DNA of 64,000 nt, from contig NC_045149.1 in NCBI RefSeq assembly GCF_008831285.2, forward strand, positions 11,002,417-11,066,416, given 5' to 3'. Positions within the stretch are counted from its first letter, which is position 1. Every line of letters starts with the position of its first letter. Positions 1-11,744 of this stretch are shown here, one piece after another. The position numbers and the translations under genes were made by a program. Source of the DNA: Nymphaea colorata. Taxonomy: Eukaryota; Streptophyta; Magnoliopsida; Nymphaeales; Nymphaeaceae. Below the pieces are notes generated by a model. That model saw only the letters and a program-made list of their open reading frames with translations, did not search any database and was not told the origin of the DNA.

Positions 1-299
1 TGTCAGTTAATTATGGGCTTCAGTGGCCATACCGAACATAACATCAATTAAGGTTGGATATTTACCAACGCCAAGGACAAACGGCAGAACATTGTTTATT
101 CACTGGATGTTAGGCATGCCATCATCGTATATCTCAAAATTAATAAATGAGGGGTTTCAAAATTTTACTGATATTGTGAGTACGTCAAAAACATCCTTTT
201 ATTGACGATTAGGTGGACTGAGTAAACCTTCATGGTCACAGTCGTTTCTCCTCTAACCATTAGTGAAACTCAAGCTTTTGCCATTTTTTTATTATAATC
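1..299. other. No recognisable feature (left edge)
   Basis: AT-rich sequence at the left edge. The short open frames here (longest about 60 codons) resemble nothing I recognise and have no codon structure or splice context. It may be part of an older repeat that starts outside the window. Confidence 0.4.
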
Positions 300-307
300 T
301 TATAGAC

Positions 308-434
308 TAAGGGTGGGTATCGGGCCGGGTCGGTCAGCCCGGCCTGATAGCCCGGGTCTCGGCCTGGCACAGCCCGTTTAAAAATAAAAAATAATTTTTT
401 CCCGGCCCGGACCCGGGCCCGACGCCCAGGCATA
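308..434. mobile_element. hAT-type miniature inverted-repeat element (MITE), 127 bp
   Basis: The element begins TAAGGGTGGGTATCGGGCC, and its other end, reverse-complemented, begins TATGCCTGGGCGTCGGGCC; about 14 of 19 positions match. The GC-rich GGGCCGGG-type ends are typical of plant hAT elements. It is flanked by an 8-bp target site duplication, TTATAGAC (300-307) and TTATCGAC (435-442), with one mismatch; 8 bp is the hAT length. There is no coding capacity. Mismatches between the ends are partly C/T changes at CG sites, as expected for an old methylated copy. The element is a local GC-rich island in AT-rich DNA. Confidence 0.75.
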
Positions 435-553
435 TTATCGACAATGGAGTCAATGAAGCTCACACATTTAATGACGTGTTACACCTAGATGCTAGTGATC
501 ACTAAGTCGACATTATTAATGTTTTTCTCAATGTTCGGAAGAGGTTTCCGCTA

Positions 554-656
554 GGCCGAACAAACAAGATGTCATGTCTACCACACCACTACTCTTTCCT
601 CCTATCATTGATGTTCTCTATTCATTGTTTGATGGTTTTAGAAACAAAACACCATG
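554..656 (-). mobile_element. PIF/Harbinger relic A, left end
   Basis: This matches the left end of the Harbinger element at 48415 along its whole length, with shared words such as ACAAACAAGATGTC and ACAAAACAC. It starts GGCCGAACAAACAAG, a plausible Harbinger terminus preceded by CTA. The match breaks exactly where the copia element begins (657) and resumes after it (12190), so the copia element inserted into this relic. No coding sequence is present in this short piece. Strand is assigned from the related copy, whose transposase is on the minus strand. Confidence 0.65.
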
Positions 657-1096
657 TGAAACTGTAACAGCTTACCAGCAAGATTTACCAACAATCATGC
701 TAAAGATTGCATCGATTACAGTCAAGGAAGACGCCCCAAAGAATCCAGCTACAGTTACAAATAAAGGCAATAATCAAGGAAGGAACAAATTTAACAAGAA
801 ATCAGAGGATGAACCGGCCAGGGTGCAGATTGCGTCCAAAGATGATAAGGGCAATTAAACTACAGTTAAAGGAGGATAATGACAAACACAAATAAAAAAC
901 CATCAGCTACAGAATTAATCATGATAAGAATGTAACCTCTCCTAAAATAAAGGAGAGACTTGAGGTGTACTGATATAAATTCTGAAAGGAACCTTCCCAC
1001 CAGGTGTGTGGAAGAAACCCTCGTGGATGTACGTGCTTTCTCACTGAACCACATAAATTGGTCACTCTCTCTGTCAATAACTTCCGGTTTCTCACA
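657..1096 (+). repeat. 5' LTR of the copia element (440 bp)
   Basis: Starts TGAAACTGTAACAGC and ends GGTTTCTCACA (TG...CA). It is collinear with the 3' LTR at 11745-12189 with scattered substitutions and small indels. A hairpin CTCTCCTAAAATAAAGGAGAG near 938-958 is conserved in both LTRs and may be part of the transcript end or terminator region. The spurious short open frames in the LTR are not genes. Confidence 0.92.
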
Positions 1097-1109
1097 TGGC
1101 ATCAGAGCC
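1097..1109 (+). other. Primer binding site, initiator tRNA-Met type
   Basis: TGGCATCAGAGCC directly follows the LTR end. The canonical plant copia PBS is TGGTATCAGAGCC, complementary to the 3' end of initiator tRNA-Met, so only one base differs. Confidence 0.92.
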
Positions 1110-1152
1110 TTAGGTCTTGAGCTGTGAAGTTCTTCAAGGTCAGCTTTCATCT

Positions 1153-2070
1153 ATGGCTGCTTCCATCACCTCCTATCCTTACCTGTATCCTTACAACTTA
1201 AATGTCGCTAACTTTGTGGCCATTAAGTTGAATCAAACCAATTTTCTGATACGGAATACTCAGCTGCTTGGATTCATTGAGAGCCAAGACATTACTGAGT
1301 TCATTGAAGGAGAGATGGCTGCACCTGAACCCACAATCAAGCATGTCAAGGAAGGTGGCATGGTTGAGGAACGTGTGAATCCAAACTATCAAGCAACGCG
1401 AAAATCAGATAGTCTATTGCGTGGATGGAACACCGACACTCTCGCAGAAGAGGTGGGCACAATAATCAGGCTTCAGACATCTAAAGAGGTATGGAACACC
1501 CTTATGACACACTTCTCTCATAAATGTCAAGAGAGGAAACATTTGCTTATGCAAAAACTCTGAACGTATAAGAAAAGAAACCTAGCCATTTTAGATTATA
1601 TCTATGGTTTCAAGAAAATATGTGATGAGCTTGCAGCTATAGGCAAAACAATTGAGGATCAGTCGAAATTTTTTGGCTCCTTAGTGGATTGGGACAGGAA
1701 TATGAATCATTTACCACCACTATGATGAAACCTCCAACACCGTCTTATATGGATGTCGTAGTTACTTCAGAGTCATGAAACTATGCGAAGTATGTATCAT
1801 GATGATACTAGTCAACATGCTGCCTTTTATAGCAAAAGATACACAAATCCCAAGTTTAAAGCAAACAAAAATGAGTTTTTTAATTCCAAGGGCCAAAAGT
1901 TCACATAGGTGGCACAAACTAGAGGACAATTTCCACCAAATCAAACCAAGAATGGTGGACAAAATAGAAAACCAAAGCAAGGACAAAGGAGTTCGTTGTC
2001 AAATCTGCCATAAAATGAATCACAATGCTGCAAATTGCTGGCATCGATTCAATCCTAGGATGTACCACAC
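1153..2070 (+). pseudogene. Copia gag remnant (UBN2-like domain and CCHC zinc knuckle)
   Basis: The ATG at 1153 opens a frame of about 136 codons to a stop at 1561-1563. It reads like the start of a plant copia gag-polypeptide: NFVAIKLNQTNFLIRNTQLL followed by the region that normally reads W..NTL...F. Homology continues past the stop in shifted frames (ILDYIYGFKKICDELAAIGK at about 1589-1650). It ends in a zinc knuckle CQICHKMNHNAANC (C-x2-C-x4-H-x4-C, near 1998-2040). The nested element cuts the reading frame at 2070, just upstream of where protease should follow. At least one stop and several frameshifts make it non-functional. Confidence 0.85.
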
Positions 2071-2889
2071 TGTTCACATCCCCAAAGATTTTTGGTTTTT
2101 GGAGTGGTCCAAAAAAATGAGTTTTGTTTTGAAAATGAGAGAAAAAGGGACTTGGTTGTTGGTACGAGGATCAACCATTTCCGGCACCTTTAGCGAGGGC
2201 AATCAATCTAAGGACTATGTTTATCTTTGATGCATTTCATTTTGGCTTAAACATCCTTATCATTTTAAATGCGGTGTTGTGTTTGAGAAAATGTTGAATA
2301 TTTGATGTTTCAAACTTTTGAAAATATTTTTGAAGAATTACTTGAAAATGTGAAACATTTTGGAGAAAACTAGAATTGAAAAATATCATTTGGAAAGCTT
2401 GGGAAATCATTTTTGAAGTCACTTTAGTGTTCTCTTGAGACTTTAAGTAGGTTTGAGATTTTGCTCTAATTTGGTTCTTTTAGAGCTCTATCTCATCTTG
2501 CTTAAGTTCTTTTAGAGATGCGATTGTGCTCATTTGTGATGTTAAGTGAATGTGGATGCATGAATACATTGAGCTTACATAATTCATTCATACCACAATA
2601 TTTATCTAAAGACATTTCTACCATCACAAATATTTAAGATTTTTGTACTAAATATTTTTGGTGAAAGAGAAAAGTTTTTGAAAATGGAATGACGTTATAG
2701 ACCCTCAAGCATGATTCCATTTGAGTTTTGGTCTTAGTAAAGTCGGCAAATGAAAAAGATCTTTAAAGAAAAATGTTCAAAAGAATTGAAAAGATGAAAG
2801 AGTTGATTCCAAGACAAATACAGAGAAAGGGAGAGAGAAAGAGATCTTGAAAATCGCAAAATCAAAAATTTAAAATAAAGAGATACATA

Positions 2890-2938
<49 letters not shown>

Positions 2939-4896
2939 GCCTATGAAAATGAGGTTTAAATCAAATAGAGAAGAGAAGATCATTTTAGAAAGAGAAAGGG
3001 AGAGATTTAAAAATGGAGTGCACATATATATTTATTCGTATATACGTATACGAGAATTTATAAAAGTATGTTCAATCATAAAGAGAGAAAGACAAATAAA
3101 GATATTTATGTGTATAACATGTATATACACATATGTCTTCATGAGTTTTAAAATCAAGAAATGACTTAAAAATATCTGACTGAAATTTTGATGTAGGCTA
3201 CAGGGGAGCTTGGACACATAAAAGTGTCTAAGCTAAGTCTCCAAAGCTACATTAGAGAGGGTATTTGGTTTTGAAAATCTTTTGGAAAACATGCTTCCAA
3301 ATATGAACATAAAATTATAATTAGTTGCTTCAAGAAAATACATTTCTCCACCATTGGGTATGGAAGAAAATCAAATATACATGAAATGATCAATGATGAA
3401 GCACTCATTGGGGTTTCTAATTGAGTGATTAATAAATAAACTAAGCATGAAAATGACATGAAAATGCACTTTAACATGTACAAATTCGTGAAGGGCTTTC
3501 TCAGGTTGGATAAGTTCCAACCTCAAAAATCAACACAAGAATAAAGAAATCCCAACCCCAATCACTCATTCTCACAATGCATTTGCTCATCAATTAAAGA
3601 AAAATTAGAATATCATATATGAACATCATCTCAAGCATATATGAGGAGTAAGAAAATATAGCAAGCATATTTTGGAGGTAAAATGAAGAAATGGAATTTA
3701 TTTCGCCTTGCTCATACTCTCGGTGCACTTAGGATATAGCTCTTGATTCCGGATGAGAAATCATTTGAGCTTTCTTGTACGACCATGAGAATGTGGCAAG
3801 AGGAAAAGATGAAGTTAAAATGAGAGGAAGATTACAAACCTCGAATATGAATGGTATTGAAAATGAGCCCTCTCTTTTGAATGATCTTGGAGTTTCCTCG
3901 GATGAAACTCTAAGGTGATGAACCCCCAATTGATCTCTTTGTGCACCTTTGAATAATTTGGACTTGAAAACTATTCGCTTCCAAGGTTGGAAAAGAAAAG
4001 AGAGATCTAAGGAAAATTTGGAATTTCAAGTGAGGAAGCAGAAAAGGTTCCTCCATGGTTGGCTCATCACCCAAGAGGGGGGAAAATGGGGTTTTTATAG
4101 AGAGTTTTGCAGCCAAAACTCAAAATTCAATTTTTTTTCAATTTCACAACATTTTCATGCGAATTTCAAAAAATTTTGCATTATTTTCAATTTTTTTTAA
4201 AAAGAAATAGGTTTGAAATGAGTATGATTGGCCATTAGGCTTGTAAATCATTTTGATGTTTAGGCAGGGCTAATCCCACTTAAAACACTCAAAATCACCC
4301 TCTAACGGTCCATTTCCAAAGAAAAAATGAGGTTTGCAGTCGACAAGGCATGCCAAAATGCCCTTGAGGGCATGTGCCTGCACGTGGCAAGTGCGGTCAC
4401 GCATGAGAGCTCGTCGCGCTATCATCCGGTCGTGTTGTCAGGCGCAATAGTGCGCCGTGCTATAGCATGGCATGTGATATCGCGAGCGAGCACAATCGAG
4501 TGAGGCAATATAAGATAAATAAGGGTTGTTTATAAAATAAAATTATTATTTTGCTATTTGAAAAATGGTTTTTTTTAACAAACGGATGGCCGACTCCATT
4601 TTGAGCAATTCAGAACTTGCTTCAAATCTGAGTTTGGTTCAATCGGTTGACCGATCAAGCATGCAACTTGGGTTTAAAAACATGTTTTGGCGTGAGAATG
4701 AGACCTTAAAACAAAGGGAGGGTTCGTGCACGCGCAACGCTCAAATTTTGTTTTTTAGAACTAAATTTTGAATTTTGGGTTTGAAATGCTTGATTTAGAT
4801 ATGAATATGGGTTTTGGATCTAATTTAGATCAAAAAATTAGATTTTGTGTTTTGGTAAAAGAGTGTAGCATTTTTGAAAAATTTGGGGTGATAAAA
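2071..4896 (-). repeat. 3' LTR of the LARD-like element (about 2.8 kb)
   Basis: On the minus strand it begins at 4896 with TTTTATCACCCCAAAT, comparable to TGTTAACACCCCAAAT of the Tat LTR (second base mutated), immediately after a PPT. It ends at 2071 with GGATGTGAACA. A TATA-like CTATAAAAACCCC lies near 4100-4088 on the minus strand, as expected for the U3/R promoter. The 2071-2570 part recurs at 7268-7770 and, inverted, at 8003-8502. The 4380-4660 part recurs inverted at about 7775-7935. Confidence 0.75.
2891..2934. repeat. (AT)n microsatellite
   Basis: Uninterrupted AT dinucleotide run of about 20 units inside the LARD-like 3' LTR. Confidence 0.97.
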
Positions 4897-4912
4897 GATG
4901 CCCCTCTTTGTT
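4897..4912 (-). other. Polypurine tract of the LARD-like element
   Basis: On the minus strand the sequence reads AACAAAGAGGGGCATC just before the LTR start. The Tat element has GCAAAGAGGGGCATC immediately before its 3' LTR (39333-39347), so the two tracts are nearly identical. Confidence 0.75.
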
Positions 4913-7245
4913 ACTAAGCCGGCACTAGCTGTGCTTTGTGACAAAGATTAGCACCCTGAATTTTTCAAAAGAAACATTTTTGGAATGATGCTTCAGGCTT
5001 AACCTCTTAACTGAATGCGTTGTTTGAGCTTACATGGCAGGTTTAACTCTTTACCTACATTGGTTTGTTGAAATTGAATTCAGGTTTAAACCCCTTGAAT
5101 GGGTTGCCTTAGCTTGCATTATAGGTTTAACACCTTGCCTACGTGGGTTGCTCTTTTGTCCATAATTTCAGGTTTTACCCATTTCCTGAATGGGTTGCTC
5201 CATAACAAGTGGCAATGCCAGGAAAGAACCTTCATCACCTCAGATACCTCTGTTGAAGCAAGGAATGAAGCCCTATTGCTCATTCATTGGTTATAACAAG
5301 AAAACTTCCCATCACCTCGAGTGCCTCGAGTGCTTTTTGATAAAAAGGTGTAGACAAAATTATATAAAGGAAACTAATATATTTTCTGTTAATAGGAAAA
5401 TGAGGGTGCAATGTAATATGAGCTTTGATATGAAAGAATTTATGTTTGTCTTCAATGAGAATGAATTCCGACAAAGCTTATAGGAAAGAAAATGAGAATA
5501 TGATCGGTCGATGGTGATTATCATAGCAAGATATAAAGTTGATGATGTAGGAAAATAGAGAGCCTTAATTTCCGAATGATTAAATCTTAAGCAAAGTATA
5601 AATATATGATGTTTGACTTAGGAAGATATAGACACAATAGGGGTGGATGAATAAATTAAAAATAGGTGCCCGATGATTGAAAATAGAATAACCTTGGAAT
5701 AAATGATGACCTAATAAAATCATGGAAGTAGTAAAATGGAAAGAAAGACACACTATAGATATTGAAGTTAGAAAATTATTTGGCTAAATATAAATGAAGA
5801 AAAAAAGGGAATGCATGACCTCAGTCAAGTACGTGTTGATCACGAACCGAGATTGATGCAAAAAAAATAATGGAAATTGTCTCAAAAAAGAAGATTGATA
5901 TGTGAGGGTGAAAGGTAGTATCATGTGTATGCTTAGATATAAAAGAATTTTGGATTTGTCTTTAATGAGAAGCAATTGGGGCAAAGCTTGTAGGAAAGAA
6001 TTGTGAGCAATTTATCACTTGTGAAGAATCTTAACTTTGAAAAGATTAGACCCCAAGTAGAGTATAATAAATGCATGATGCTTGATTCATATAGATTCAA
6101 TAAGTTAAAATCACATGTCCTATGATTGAAAATGTAGTATACTTGAGTAAAGCAAAGATTGATATTCAATTTAGAATAAATAACAACCCAATAACACAGG
6201 GAGAAAGATATGGGTGTTGAGGCCAAAATAATATGTATGACCTGAGTCAAACAAAGTTGGTAATTGAGCCAATAACTAGCTATCATGTTTAAGAATATGA
6301 GGTTGGACCAATGAATAAATGAGGGATAGACATTGTAGGATAAAATATAGATTTGGAAGCAGTTCTGAAAAAAATGAACTTGCCGAATGATAGAATTTGA
6401 AAAATCAATGTCGCTTAGGTAGTAGCTTTAAAGCATGAGCTTATGACGTGATCATGTTGAAGATTATATAAAGATGATTGAAAAAACATTGATTTAAATG
6501 AGAAAGATGGAATGTAAAATTATTAAATTGATCAAAGTTTGTATGAAGACACACATGCATTCATCAGATAATGATAAAGATCCAGCATTTTCGAAAGTCA
6601 TCTTTATCATGCATATATTTGGAAAATGAGCATGACCCTAATTGACTTTCGTTTGATAAACTATGATTATTCCATATAAGATATGCCGATATACCTTAGC
6701 CAAGAGGCTTAGTACGAACATAGACTCCTCCAATAGGCAACTAAGTATAGGGTTCATCAACTTCTTCTTGATCACTCGTTGATATACCACAAATTACCAC
6801 TCATGGTACTAACGAGGAGACTTTTTCGCCCAAGGTGTGGTCCAATTGTAAGGTTTAGTCTTGTGCTACCGCCTAAGACCAAGCCCAGCAACATGATGAC
6901 CGCGACAAATAGGTATGAGGAATTTTGTGATATGAGAAATCATGCAAAATCAGTTGTCTCTAATGCAATGTTCCTAAAAATGATGATTAAAATAATAAGA
7001 AGAACAAACATTGTCTTCAAACAATTCGTAAATTGAGGTGGGTTGTATTTGATGCTAGATCTAAGTGAACATGATTAATCATCCTCAATTAGTCTTATAT
7101 GCAAAAGAGCAAACATAATCATCAAATATGTAATGAAATGCTGATGAGGTCAAGGCCAAAGTAGGGGACATGCTTTATCATCGACAATATATGAGATGTT
7201 CAAGTTTGTGGAAATGCATCAATTATAATCATAGACAAACGATAA
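4913..7245 (-). other. Non-coding internal region of the LARD-like element
   Basis: About 2.3 kb with no recognisable gag or pol motif on either strand. The open frames are short and shift constantly. At 4990-5180 a loose repeat of about 60 bp occurs (AGGTTTAACxCCTTGCCTAC-like). The 6400-7245 part is similar to 18200-19020 of the second LARD-like element (for example the shared word CTAAGTGAACAT), so this is a family feature, not random sequence. Confidence 0.65.
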
Positions 7246-7265
7246 TGGGTCCCATCACGGTCGCC
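7246..7265 (-). other. Putative primer binding site of the LARD-like element
   Basis: On the minus strand TGGCGACCGTGATGGGACCC follows the LTR end after AA. The Tat element has TGGCACACTCGATGGGACC at the same place and the second LARD has TGGTGACCATAATGGGACC. The tRNA that would pair is not identified here. Confidence 0.6.
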
Positions 7266-7267
7266 AT

Positions 7268-8502
7268 TTGTTCACATCCATAAAGTTTTTTTGTTTTTAG
7301 AGTGCTCCAAAAAAATGAGTTTTGTTTTGAAAATGAGAGAGAAAGGGACTCGCCTGTTGGTACGAGGATCGACCGTTCCCAATGCCTTTACGGGGGGTAA
7401 TCAACCCAAGGGCTATGTTTATCCTTGATGCATTTCGTTTTGGCTTAAACATACTTGTCATTCTAAATGCGGTGTTGTGTTTGAGAAAATGTTAAAGATT
7501 TGATGTTTCAAACTTTTGAAAAGATTTTTGACGAATTACTTGAAAATGTGAAACATTTTGGAGAAAACTAGAAATGTGAAATATCATTTGGAAAGCTTGG
7601 GAAATCATTTTTGAAGACACTTTATTATTCTCTTGAGACTTTAAGTAAGTTTGAGATTTTACTCTAATTCAGTTACTACCTAATTAGAGTTTTATTTCAT
7701 CTTGCTTAAGTTCTTTTGAAGATGTGATTGTGCTAATATGTGATGTTAACTGAACTTGAATGCATGAATAAATTTGAACCAAAATCGGATTTGGAGCAAG
7801 TTTGAAGTCGCCAAAATGAATTCGACCACCCGTTTTTAACAAAAAAACCATTTTTCAAATAACAAAATAATAATTTTATTTTATAAACAGCCGTTATTTA
7901 TTTTATATCATTTTATTAAATTTAAATTTAACTTAAAAAAAAGAGTTTTTGCATGTCCCGCGACATACAGTCGCGTGACTCGCACGATCACCTCACGCAT
8001 TCATGCATCCACATTCACTTAATAACATCACAAATGAGCACAATCACATCTCTAAAAGAACTTAAGCAAGATGAGATAAAACTCTAATTAGGTAGTAACT
8101 GAATTAGAGAAAAATCTCAAACCTACTTAAAGTCTCAAGTGAACACTAAAGTGACTTCAAAAATGATTTTCCAAGCTTTCCAAATGATATTTCTCAATTA
8201 TAGTTTTCTCCAAAATGTTTCACATTCTCAAGTAATTCTTGAAGAATCTTTGCAAAAGCTTGAAACATCAAATCTTCAACATTTTCTCAAACACAACACC
8301 ACATTTAGAATGACAAAGATGTTTAAGCCAAAAGAAAATGCATCAAAGATAAACATATCCCTTGGGTTGATTACCCCTGGTAAAGGTGCTGGGAACGGTC
8401 GATCCTCGTACCGATGGGTGAATCCCTTTCTCTCTCATTTAAAAAAAAAAACTCATTTTTCTAGAGCACTCCAAAAACAAAAAATCTTTGGGGTTGTGAA
8501 CA
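7268..8502. repeat. Head-to-head LTR termini (imperfect 500-bp palindrome with spacer)
   Basis: The block 7268-7770 (TGTTCACATCCATAAAG...) and the block 8003-8502 (ending CTTTGGGGTTGTGAACA) are long inverted repeats of each other. Both also match 2071-2570. The spacer (about 7775-8002) matches 4380-4660 in inverted orientation, so it is LTR sequence continuing the right arm. The orientation switch lies at about 7770-7775. The right arm matches the 2071 copy more closely than the left arm does (for example GAAGTCACTTTAGTGTTC is shared). Confidence 0.8.
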
Positions 8503-8507
8503 CACAC

Positions 8508-11500
8508 GCAATGGCAGCTATGAAGATAGTGACGAACATGATGACAATTGGTTTCCAGATACGGGGCATCCACACATATAACATTCGATCTTGGTAATCT
8601 TACAAACTTTGCCAAGTACCATGCTAGCGATCAAATTATGGTGAGAAATGGTGAAAAATTAAATATTACTCATATTGGTAATACGGCCATTCAAAATGGG
8701 GGAAAGACGTCTTGCACTTAATAATGTTCTTGTTGTGCTTTAAATTAAGAAGAATCTAGTTTCGGTCAGCCAATTAACATTGGAATATCCATATATATTT
8801 CAATTCTCTGCTCACAGTTTTTTTGTTAAGGACAAGAGGAACAATTGGCTAATAGCATTGGCTAGTAGAACTAGAGATCTCTATGCATTCCAAGAAACCA
8901 AGGACCGACAACATACAACCTTCTTCTCCAACAGATTTCGATCAGCCAATAAAGAGACATGGCATCAGCGTTTGGGTCATTCTCATTATCAGATAGTTGA
9001 TTTTCTTGTTAGCAAAAATAATATTGAGGTGAGTGGATTTCAATAAGACTGTCAATTTGGTCTAGTTGTCAAGTTGCCAAGATGTGTGGACTTCCTTTTC
9101 TTTCAATAGAGGATCATTGTCAATTTTTTCTTGAGCGAATTCATTGCGATTTATGGGGACCAGCCCCCATCATGTCTACACTACAGTTTCGATTTTATGC
9201 TATATTTGTTGATGAGACTACAAGATTTGTTTAGTTATATCCCCTTTGGCACAAATCTTAACTTTGTCAAGTGTTTATGGATTTTCATAAATTAGTTGAA
9301 CTACTGTTTGAGGCAAAGTGAAAAATTTTTTAAACCGATGAAGGAGGTGAGTTTAACAGTCAGGTATTAGAGCATTATTTGAAACATAATGGCATTCAAA
9401 ACATCAAGGCATGCCCCAAAATGCTACCACAAAATGGTTTGGCTGAACGGTGTCATCGGTCCATCGTTGAATTGGGTCTCACTATGCTATTTCATGCTCA
9501 TATACCTATGAAATATTGGGTCGATGCCTTTCTAATTGCTGCATGGTTGATTAATCGGTTGCCTACTGCCACTTTGCAAATGAAGTCACACCTTCAATGT
9601 GTTTTTGGAAAGAAACCAGATTATGTATGTCTTTGCATCTTTGGAAGTCGATGCTTCCCATATTTGAGAGATTATGCCAAGAATAAATTTGAACTAAGAT
9701 CATTACTATGTGTCTTATAGTTCTATTCACAAAGGCTACCAGTGTTTATATCCTCCTATTGGATGTGTATATATTTCACGGCATGTAGTATTTGACGAAG
9801 TTTACTTCCCATTTCATAAACCTGAAATATTTTTTTCAAGAGTTGAACACCAACTGCAACCTACCACCTTTAATGATTGGACCGAGCCTCCTCATACCAC
9901 CCGTGATCCAGCTGGCCTTCGTGCTAACTATGAAACTTCATCTACTCGTATGCATCATGAAGAGCTTCCAACACAAGAAGCATCACCAGCTACTGTCACT
10001 ACCTCGGTTCCTCACGAATCAGCCGTGCACACCGAGCCAACTTCTCCTTTCACCGACTTAGTCTCAACGTCTCCTTAGCTTCCACCTCACGAGGACTTTC
10101 ACCTTACTACAGTACCCTCACCAAGTTCTACTATACCATCAAGTGCTACTCCTACAGCTCAACTCATGTTTTCCCATTACCAAATTCTCATGCCATGGTC
10201 ACTCGAGCAAAGGCTGGCATTACCAAGCCCAATCCTCGCTATTTTCTCACTGTGAGTATTCCTTTAGAACCTAAAATAGTAAAAGAGGCCTTAATGCATG
10301 ATGGATGAGTGGCAGTGATGAAGGAAGAACTCCATGCCCTTGACCCTTGCCACACATGGACCCTGGATCCTTGGCAACTGAATATGAATGTGGTAAGCAC
10401 TCGTTGGGTTTTCAAAACCAAATTGAAAAGTGATGGCACACAGGAACGTCTCAAGGTTAGACTTGTAGCCCGTGGTTTCAATCAAATACCTGGCATTGAT
10501 TTTATGAAGACTTTCTCTCCGATCATCAAACCGGCTACCATTCGTATTGTTCTCACTATTGCGTTGACCAACCATTGGGACATCAAACAGCTTGACATCA
10601 AAATGTGTTTCTTCATGGTAACTTAGATCAAACTATTTTCATTGAGCAGCCACTAGGCTTCATTGACCCTTCCAAGCCAACTTCAGCAGGCTCTGTATGG
10701 TTTTCGCCAGGCTCCTTGCGCTTGGTACGATCGTTTTGGCTCCTTCCTATTAACCAAGGGGTTCTATGATAGTATCTCTGATTTCTTCTTTATGTTGATG
10801 ACATCATACTCACCGGGAGCAATAGTACTCTTCTTCAGCAGTTTGTCAAAGAGTTGACTATTGAGTTCACCATGAAAGATCCCGGCTATCTTCATCACTT
10901 TTTAGGTGTGGAAGTTGTAAAAACCAGCTTTGGACTTTTCTTATATCAAAGGTGTTATGCTTTCAGTCTACTTGAACGTGTGAAATTGCTTGGTTGTAAA
11001 AATGCCATTACGCCATTGGTTCAACATTACCAAACCCCTCCTGATGACACGCCCTTCGCCGATCCCATGTTATTTCAAAATCTTGTTGGAGGGCTACAAT
11101 ATTTTTCACCAGGCCAAACATATCATTCAGCGTTAATTATGTCAGTCAGTACATGTAGACAACAACCAATAGTCACTTTCAGCAATAAAACGTATACTTT
11201 GTTACATTCATGGAACAATTTCTAATGGGTGTACGCGATCTCCTCAAAGCAATTTTAGGATTCATGCCTTCTCCGATTCTGATTGGGCCAGCTGTCATAC
11301 TACTCGATGTTCTACTACTGGTTATTGTACATTCATCGGTACAAATTGCATCTCTTGGGCTGTGAAGAAGCATCCCACTGTAGCTCGATCTACGACTGAA
11401 ACAGAGTATTGATATATGGCCTCTGCAGGAACTGAACTTACATGGATTACATATATTTTGAAAGATCTTGGTATATACTTGGCTCACGCTCCAATCCTAT

Positions 11501-11702
11501 ACTACGATAACATGTGTGCTCTCTAGGTTTCTACTAAACCGGTTTTTCATTCCTGTATGAAACATGTCGAATTAGATTATCACTTTATTCATTAGAAGAT
11601 CGCGCTAGGCCAACTTACAACAGAATTTGTACCTTCCTCTCAACAACTTGCTTACATTTTCACCAAGGCCCTCTCAAGTCATCTCTTTTACTCTCTTCGC
11701 GA
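8508..11702 (+). pseudogene. Copia pol remnant: protease, integrase, reverse transcriptase, RNase H
   Basis: Domains are in Ty1/copia order but spread over several frames. Protease: WFPDTG at about 8549-8566, where one G is missing before the expected ASTHI, so the frame breaks in the active-site motif. GAG-pre-integrase: WHQRLGHSHYQIV near 8959-8997. Integrase: LERIHCDLWGPAP near 9130-9168, TDEGGEF near 9338-9358 and NGLAERCHR near 9433-9459 supply the D, D and E. Reverse transcriptase: TRWVFKTKLKSDGT near 10400-10440, YVDDI at 10791-10805. RNase H: SDWASC, then ARSTTETEY near 11384-11410. In-frame stops occur in integrase and RNase H. The segment resumes exactly after the nested element and its TSD. 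The upper strand lacks any long intact frame, so this copy cannot make a polyprotein. Confidence 0.92.
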
Positions 11703-11735
11703 CAAACAGGGCTTGACTAGAGCCCCACCAAGTTT

Positions 11736-11744
11736 GAGGGGGGA
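11736..11744 (+). other. Polypurine tract of the copia element
   Basis: GAGGGGGGA immediately precedes the TG of the 3' LTR, the expected plus-strand primer position. Confidence 0.85.

Larger units (their letters stand above)
2071..8502 (-). mobile_element. Non-autonomous LTR element (LARD-like, Tat-related ends) with inverted LTR termini
   Basis: A 6,432-bp insertion in the copia gag-protease junction with a perfect 5-bp target duplication CACAC (2066-2070, 8503-8507). Read on the minus strand it has a PBS-like site (7265 to 7246), a 2.4-kb internal region without recognisable protein domains, a PPT (4912 to 4897) and a 2.8-kb 3' LTR (4896 to 2071). At the other end, where the 5' LTR should be, only the last 500 bp of the LTR is present (7268-7770). 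It is joined to a partial LTR in the opposite orientation (about 7775-8502). Both outer ends are therefore the same LTR terminus, TGTTCACA...TGTGAACA. PPT, PBS and LTR ends resemble those of the Tat element at 27770, which suggests a non-autonomous relative. Confidence 0.8.

Noticed and set aside
8139-8597. 152-codon open frame on the plus strand
   Set aside because: It covers the inverted LTR arm and runs into copia protease; chance frame in LTR sequence.
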